Assembly (NCBI GenBank): GCA_041395505.1
Contig: JAWLAG010000001.1
Coordinates: 2,170,001 to 2,234,000 of the forward strand
From: Steroidobacteraceae bacterium
GTDB lineage: Bacteria; Pseudomonadota; Gammaproteobacteria; Steroidobacterales; Steroidobacteraceae
Direction: 5' to 3'
Length of the DNA: 64,000 bases
Position 1 is the first letter of the stretch, and each line of letters begins with the position of its first letter. Under the pieces are notes generated by a model. That model had not been told where the DNA came from, did no database searches, and was given only the letters and a program-made list of their open reading frames with translations. Shown here piece after piece: positions 58,899 to 64,000 of this stretch. The translations under genes and the position numbers were made by a program.

Positions 58899-59091
58899 CC
58901 CAACAATTGTGCCGCCGGCGGCGTCCACGCCGTCCGCTCCGATTCCGGCCAGACGCGCAGCGTCCACATCGAGCGCACTGATCCCTTCGCAAGTGCGTCA
59001 GGCGCTACGCTGCATTGCTGCCGAACATGCGACGGCGCCGCCTGCACCTGTCCTCCGCGACACCAGCGCGCGCTGTGTTCCCTAGTGGCCG
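58899..59091 (+). repeat. Hairpin-string element m (degraded)
   Basis: CCAACAATTGTGCCGCCGGC with GTCCACGCCGTCCGCTCCG matches the left part of element g, and GCGCGCTGTGTTCC near 59075 matches the right part of the short elements. The hairpins between are poorly kept. No RHS sequence flanks it. The following 59092-59380 stretch holds an AT-rich patch (near 59300) that may carry the promoter of the next gene, and nothing else I can name. Confidence 0.5.
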
Positions 59092-59464
59092 GCGTCCGCA
59101 ACTGATTTAACGTTATTGCGCCGAAAATCCTGAGGGCAAACCCTATATCTGTCGCCAGCCGAGGCAATGTCGCACCCCCTTGGGTGCGCACGAAGGTCGC
59201 CCGGGTTGCGCCGGACCGAGGCACGGCGCGCGCGCAAACACCTGATTGCACGGCGCAATGCGATCGACGCTCACAAAGTCATCATCAAAGTAGGCTGAAT
59301 TTGCCCAACTATATTTTTTCACCCTCTTGACGAGACGGCGTTAATGCGCGCAGCGTAATCGCCAACGAACAATCTGTTTCGTGCGGGCGCTCCGACGGCA
59401 AAGGACTGATGTCTTGATCGAGCGTGATGTGCGGGTGAAGTCGAACTGTCGACGGCCTTCAGGT

Positions 59465-60319
59465 GTGAAGGCGAGCCCGACCGCTACGATTGCGCGCAAT
59501 CCATTCACGATTGAGCCCGGCTCGACGCCGGCGCGGCGTTGGCGCTCATACCATGCCGTTGGCGTCGGCGTACTGCTGACACTGGGCGCCCTGTTCGCCG
59601 CCGGCGTGGAGCCGTGGCAGTGGTGGCGCGATTACCTGGCACAGCGCGTCGCAACTGAATTTGCCCAGCGCCAGGCATCCTTGCCCGAACCGCCGCGTGC
59701 CGTAGTGCAGCCGGTGCCGATCGGGACCGACTCGTCGGTGCAAGGCGCTCGTCCCTTGGTGCTCACCGCCATCCATCCGGGGCGCAATGTCAGCGAAGGC
59801 CATGTGGAGCTTGAGATCAGCGCGATCTCGCCGCAGACGTATCGCGCCGGTGCCGTGCTCGCAAACGGCGCACGGATCGAGGCGATCTATGCTGATCACA
59901 TTGTGCTCACGCGGGGCAGCGAGCGTGAAGAACTCTATGTCGGCCGGCCACCGACGGCGAGTCCGCTCACGACGGTCGGCGGCGGGGTCCAAGCGCCCGC
60001 GGTCCAACCTGACAGTGTCGAGCCGCTGGATGATTTTATTCGCGTGACGCCCGTCTACGCGGGTGATGCCCTTGAGGGCATCGAAGTCTATGCCAATGAG
60101 ACCTCGGCTGTGTTCGCGGACCTTGGCCTCGAGCCGGGGGATCGGATCACGGCCATTGACGGAGCGCCCGTGACCGATGCCGAGGCGGCGATCACGGCGC
60201 TACGGCGCTTGAGTGGCGGCGCGGCCTTACAGGTGACCGTCGATCGCGCCGGACGCCAACAGGATTTATCGCTCGATGGCTTGATTGTGACCACGGCGCG
60301 CGCGGCGCCGGCCGGTTAG
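59465..60319 (+). CDS. GspC-like protein: membrane anchor, HR domain, PDZ domain
   Basis: A GTG at 59465 (VKASPTATIARNP) is preferred; the frame is open from GTG 59381. One membrane helix (AVGVGVLLTLGALFAAG) is followed by an HR-like domain typical of GspC (LVLTAIHPGRNVSEGHVELE, YRAGAVLANGARIEAIYADH, IVLTRGSEREELYVG). A C-terminal PDZ domain follows (GLEPGDRITAIDGAPVTDAE, ALRRLSGGAALQVTVDR). GspC links the inner membrane to the secretin in type II secretion and selects substrates. It ends 10 bp before the SpvB gene, suggesting a dedicated export or recruitment factor for it. Confidence 0.78.
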   Translation: MKASPTATIARNPFTIEPGSTPARRWRSYHAVGVGVLLTLGALFAAGVEPWQWWRDYLAQRVATEFAQRQASLPEPPRAVVQPVPIGTDSSVQGARPLVLTAIHPGRNVSEGHVELEISAISPQTYRAGAVLANGARIEAIYADHIVLTRGSEREELYVGRPPTASPLTTVGGGVQAPAVQPDSVEPLDDFIRVTPVYAGDALEGIEVYANETSAVFADLGLEPGDRITAIDGAPVTDAEAAITALRRLSGGAALQVTVDRAGRQQDLSLDGLIVTTARAAPAG

Positions 60320-60329
60320 GAGAGAGGCG

Positions 60330-63300
60330 ATGAAATACACAGGGATGGTGGCGCTCCTCGCAATGAGTCTGGGCGCCGTGGGTGCTGTACAGGGCGCAAC
60401 GGCTTTCAGCCAAAAGGACTACGACCTCTACGCCGGCGATTTCGATGGAGATGGGGTCGATGACGTCTTGTTCATTGCCCGCGATGCCACACACTTGAGC
60501 GGCATCACGCTCTCCGATGGCACCTCGTTCTCACGCCCCCTGCAGACCTGGGGCAATGCCTATCTGGGCGTTCCCTGGTCGAGTGGAGACTATGACATCG
60601 TCATCGGGGACTTCGATGGCGATGGTCGAGATGATGTGTTCTTGCAGCGTAAAACCCCGGGCGATCACTTTGTGATCCTGACCGAAGACGGCGGATTGGG
60701 GGGTATTGCGCAAGCTATCCCGAACGACGCCATGGGCCTCACCTGGTCCGAGGATGCCCATCGGGTGCATGCCGGGGATTTCAATGGCGATGGGCGGGCG
60801 GATCTCTTTTTGCAAGCCGCCGATCCTGCGGGAGTCAGCGCGGTCATCTTGAGCGATATCAATGGGCAGTTCACGGCCAGCGCACCCGATCAGAGTTGGG
60901 CGGACGGCTATGCCGGTTATAACTGGGCGACGAGCGAGGCCAATGTCTTCACGGGGGACTTCAATGGCGATGGGCGCAGCGATCTTCTGCTGCAGGCCAA
61001 ACCGTTGCCCGGCACGGGCACCAGTGCCGACAAGCCCCCGGTCTTTCTGCCCAACATGAACGGCGTCCTGCTCGCCAAATCAACCAAACAGATCTTTGGC
61101 ACGACCGGCGTGCAGGCCTGGAGCCAGAACGGGTTCTCGGCCGAATGGTCGCCACTGCTCTGCGTCGTCGTGAGTGCCGACTATAACGGGGACGGTCGCG
61201 CGGACGTGTTGCTGCAAGGGGCGCGCGACGGTTCGCCCAGCTATCTGTTGTACGGCCGCCCCCGCGGCGCCATCTTTGAACTGGCAGCGACCTACGATGC
61301 CACCCAGGTCGCGACCGCCACCGTGGGTACGGCACTCGCAGGGCGATTCACGACGGGCTCGACCGATACGCTCTTCATGCAGGCGGCGGACGCCGCGGGT
61401 AGCAATACCTTGAGCCGCATGGCGGCGACCGGTGTGTCTGTTCTGGCCTCCGATGTGGCCATCGTGGCCAAACCCGAGGAAGAGCTGCGCGCGGCCGGAT
61501 CAGGGCCGCTGCAGCCGGGCTCGAGCGGCGGCGGCCCGGTCATGTTGGCGGCCCTCGCCGTCACCTCCGCCGGTCGTACTCCAGGGCAATATGCCGTGTC
61601 CGCGATGGGTGGTGCGACCTATCAGATTCCGCTGTGGGCGCCGCCGGGAGCGCGCGGTATCCAACCGGAGCTCTCCGTCGCGTACATGAGCGGTGGGCCG
61701 GATGGCGTCATGGGTCCGGGCTGGAACCTGCAAGGCTTGTCCGCCATTGCGCGCTGCAACAAGACCTATGCGGCGAATGGCGGCGCGCCGGCGCCGGTCA
61801 CGCTCACACTCACCGATGATTTTTGCATGGACGGCAATCGCATGCGGGTGACCGTCGGCAGTTATGGTGCCGCCGGATCACAGTACCAGACCGAGATGGC
61901 GGATTTCTCGCGCATCACGGCAAATGGGACTGCCGGCAATGGGCCCTCGTACTTCGTTGTCGAAGGCAAGGACGGCAAGTACTACGAGTACGGCAATACG
62001 GCCGACTCCAAAGCCTACGCCAATGCCGGCACCACACCCTACGGCTGGCTCCTCAACAAAGTGCGCGACCGCGAGGGCAACAACATGACCATCACCTACT
62101 CGACCACGAGTGGGGATGTGCAGCCCTCGGTCATCAGCTACACGCAGACGCCCGCAACCGGAACGACCTATCCGTATACGGTCAACTTCTCCTACCAGAC
62201 CCGCGTCACGAACCTCAACAAGCTCGTAGCCAGTGGCAGCATCACGCAGACCAAGGTACTGAGCAAGGTCGACGTCAAGAGCGGCACGACGTCGGTGCGC
62301 CAATATCTCTTCAGCTACGAGACCGCGCCGACCACCCAGCGCGATCGGCTGGTCACCATCCAGGAATGCGGCGGCAGTCTCGGCACCGACTGTCTGCGGC
62401 CGACCAATGTCGGTTACCAGAATGGGACAGCGGGCGTGCCGAGCCCTGGTACCGCGACCGGGAGTGGTGCAACGAACGGCACGTTGCGCACCGTCGATAT
62501 CGACGGTGACGGCAAGCAGGATCTATTGTTTGCGACGACAAGCGGCGCGAACTATCAATGGTGGGTCCAGTTCGCGACCGCGGCCGGTTACGGATCGCCG
62601 ATCAACACTGGCGTTCTCGCGCCGAGTACCGCCAACGTCATGGTCGGGAACTTGCTTGCGGACGGCAGGGGCACGCTGCTCGCGCCGAGCGGCGGCACCT
62701 GGTACAGCTACCGGTGGAATGGCACGTCATTCGTTTCTGCATCGACAGGTCTCGCCGTTGTCGCGAATCTGGGGGCGAACCAAGCCGCGATTGCAGATGG
62801 GGATGGCGATGGCCGCCCGGACCTTTGGTTGGCACCGCAACTTAGCGCCGGTAATTATACTGTCTCCGTATACCGCAATCAGTCGACTGCTACGACAGTC
62901 GGTTTCTCGACAACGGCAACGGCGACGTATGCCGCCGCCTATACAGGTGGCATCGTGCAGTTGCGTGGGAATAACTCCTTCCCAGGGTCGTCCGTTGGAA
63001 CCGTGGATGTAAACGGCGACGGTCGCAGCGATGTTCTAGTCAATCGCACCTTCTTCGGTGTGACGTTTCTTGATGGACTGACGTTGAACGGGTCAACGAT
63101 ATCCGTGGCCGGCAACTACGCAGGTGCGATTCAGTCGTTTCTCCCGGTCCGGTGGAACGATGACGCGTGCACGGATAGTCTTAATGTTTCAGCGTCGACG
63201 CAGGTCCAAATAGCGACTTGCCAATCGTCCGGATCGACGGTCGTCAATTTAACCGCGCCAATTTCTTCTAAGAGAATATCCTTGGATTGGGATGGCGATG

Positions 63301-64000
63301 GTCGATCCGATGTCCTCTACGACTCCGGCGGCACGTGGCAGCTTCAGCGCTCACTGTCCACTGGCGCGACGACCGCAATGTCGACCGGCATCGCTGTCGG
63401 ATCAGGTACTTGGGCGGTGACGGACCGAGACGGCGACGGACTCAGTGACCTCGCCTTCGCAAACGCAAGCGCAAGCTATGCGATCTCGGTCGGTCTACAC
63501 AACGGCGCCGCCACGCCCGCGGATCTCGCCACCAGTATCACGGACGGCTGGGGCATCCAGGCGTCCTCGACCTACGCGCCGATTACGCAGAGCAACTACA
63601 CGAAGGGGACCGGTGCCGTGTTCCCCGACGTCGACCTGCAGGCGCCGCTTTATGTGGTCAGTCAATCCAGCCAGTCGGATGGCACCGGCAATAGCTTCAC
63701 CAATTCGTACTGGTACAACTATGCTCGCGTCAACCTGCAGGGTCGAGGATTCAGTGGCTTCTATTCCACGCGCTCGCTCGACAGCCGCAATGGGTTGATT
63801 CGTTACACGTATTACCGTCAGGACTATCCGTACACCGGTCGGGTCTTTCAGGACGACGTGGTCCAACCCGACGATACGACGCTCATTACCCGCACGTCGA
63901 ATGTCTTCGCCGCCAAGATTTTGTCAGGCGCGGACTGCAACGGTGCGACCAGTCGATGTTTTCCGTATGTCAGTCAGCAGACCACGACGCAGCGGGAACT
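60330..64000 (+). CDS. Secreted FG-GAP/SpvB/TcdB-like RHS-family giant protein, 3' partial
   Basis: The frame is open from ATG 60330 (AGGAGAGAGGCG upstream) to the window end: at least 1223 residues, no stop. Signal peptide MKYTGMVALLAMSLGAVGAV ends near QGATA. Five FG-GAP/VCBS calcium-type repeats (GDFDGDGRDD, GDFNGDGRAD, GDFNGDGRSD, ADYNGDGRAD) lie at about 35-290. The SpvB domain lies at about 390-690 (SAMGGATYQIPLWAPPGARG, MGPGWNLQGLSAIARC, YYEYGNTADSKAYANAGTT). More FG-GAP repeats follow at about 715-1040, then a TcdB-middle-like part (DLQAPLYVVSQSSQSDG, NLQGRGFSGFYST, YRQDYPYTGRVF). These N-terminal parts build the cocoon of Tc/RHS toxins. The RHS core and toxin tip lie beyond the window. 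Confidence 0.92.
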   Translation, partial: MKYTGMVALLAMSLGAVGAVQGATAFSQKDYDLYAGDFDGDGVDDVLFIARDATHLSGITLSDGTSFSRPLQTWGNAYLGVPWSSGDYDIVIGDFDGDGRDDVFLQRKTPGDHFVILTEDGGLGGIAQAIPNDAMGLTWSEDAHRVHAGDFNGDGRADLFLQAADPAGVSAVILSDINGQFTASAPDQSWADGYAGYNWATSEANVFTGDFNGDGRSDLLLQAKPLPGTGTSADKPPVFLPNMNGVLLAKSTKQIFGTTGVQAWSQNGFSAEWSPLLCVVVSADYNGDGRADVLLQGARDGSPSYLLYGRPRGAIFELAATYDATQVATATVGTALAGRFTTGSTDTLFMQAADAAGSNTLSRMAATGVSVLASDVAIVAKPEEELRAAGSGPLQPGSSGGGPVMLAALAVTSAGRTPGQYAVSAMGGATYQIPLWAPPGARGIQPELSVAYMSGGPDGVMGPGWNLQGLSAIARCNKTYAANGGAPAPVTLTLTDDFCMDGNRMRVTVGSYGAAGSQYQTEMADFSRITANGTAGNGPSYFVVEGKDGKYYEYGNTADSKAYANAGTTPYGWLLNKVRDREGNNMTITYSTTSGDVQPSVISYTQTPATGTTYPYTVNFSYQTRVTNLNKLVASGSITQTKVLSKVDVKSGTTSVRQYLFSYETAPTTQRDRLVTIQECGGSLGTDCLRPTNVGYQNGTAGVPSPGTATGSGATNGTLRTVDIDGDGKQDLLFATTSGANYQWWVQFATAAGYGSPINTGVLAPSTANVMVGNLLADGRGTLLAPSGGTWYSYRWNGTSFVSASTGLAVVANLGANQAAIADGDGDGRPDLWLAPQLSAGNYTVSVYRNQSTATTVGFSTTATATYAAAYTGGIVQLRGNNSFPGSSVGTVDVNGDGRSDVLVNRTFFGVTFLDGLTLNGSTISVAGNYAGAIQSFLPVRWNDDACTDSLNVSASTQVQIATCQSSGSTVVNLTAPISSKRISLDWDGDGRSDVLYDSGGTWQLQRSLSTGATTAMSTGIAVGSGTWAVTDRDGDGLSDLAFANASASYAISVGLHNGAATPADLATSITDGWGIQASSTYAPITQSNYTKGTGAVFPDVDLQAPLYVVSQSSQSDGTGNSFTNSYWYNYARVNLQGRGFSGFYSTRSLDSRNGLIRYTYYRQDYPYTGRVFQDDVVQPDDTTLITRTSNVFAAKILSGADCNGATSRCFPYVSQQTTTQRE

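Noticed and set aside
1..64000. tRNA or rRNA genes
   Set aside because: No T-arm GGTTCRAAYCC box with a matching cloverleaf and no conserved rRNA string was seen on either strand.

Overview
The window is high-GC bacterial chromosome. S46 dipeptidyl-peptidase and secreted S8 subtilase genes, a Tad/Flp pilus cluster, DUF883 and CPBP proteins and a secreted SpvB/RHS protein suggest a free-living gammaproteobacterium of the Xanthomonadales/Nevskiales/Steroidobacterales kind. That placement is an inference from gene content; no rRNA or marker gene was seen.

Positions 1-7.3 kb hold a small catabolic group: MaoC-like hydratase (5' truncated by the window), amidase, a convergent SDR, enoyl-CoA hydratase, an MFS carrier coupled to it, a Rieske oxygenase and a MobA-like nucleotidyltransferase. 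Positions 16.37-7.29 kb (minus strand) are one tightly overlapping Tad pilus operon: Flp-like pilin, two TadG/TadE-like proteins, a secreted protein, a 57-aa TadE-like mini-protein, CpaB, secretin CpaC, ATPase CpaF, TadB, TadC and TadE. Positions 16.6-29.5 kb hold housekeeping and secreted genes: S46 peptidase, NTF2-like lipoprotein, large subtilase, a two-repeat lipoprotein, MBL hydrolase, NYN nuclease, PurU, sugar nucleotidyltransferase, DUF883 and a proline-iminopeptidase-like hydrolase.

Positions 29.6-59 kb are an accessory island bounded by two PIN-domain toxin-antitoxin modules (29.7-30.3 kb plus, 58.2-58.8 kb minus), each with a palindromic operator. Between them lies a plus-strand graveyard of RHS core ends and displaced C-terminal tips, each followed by a different putative toxin tail and candidate immunity gene. 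Recognisable tails are DUF4329, an HNH nuclease, two paralogous HEGIH (HExxH) domains, a GIY-YIG nuclease and a glycine/alanine-rich possible pore former. Partners include a DUF4265 protein, paralogous lipoproteins, membrane proteins, a CPBP protease, LRR proteins and Sel1-repeat proteins. The RHS fragments are punctuated by about 110-180-bp non-coding elements made of strings of short perfect hairpins. The best copies (42078, 45510, 55547) are closed by a 12-bp terminal inverted repeat, and their stems differ by compensatory changes. Two copies of a second hairpin-string element interrupt the RHS sequence at another codon. No transposase or integrase was found.

Positions 59.4-64 kb hold a GspC-like (HR plus PDZ) membrane protein immediately followed by the start of a very large secreted FG-GAP/SpvB protein that runs off the window. 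It is probably the full-length RHS carrier to which the orphan tips upstream relate. The most unusual material is the hairpin-string element family and the way it joins RHS cores to tips, often in frame with a single TGA.
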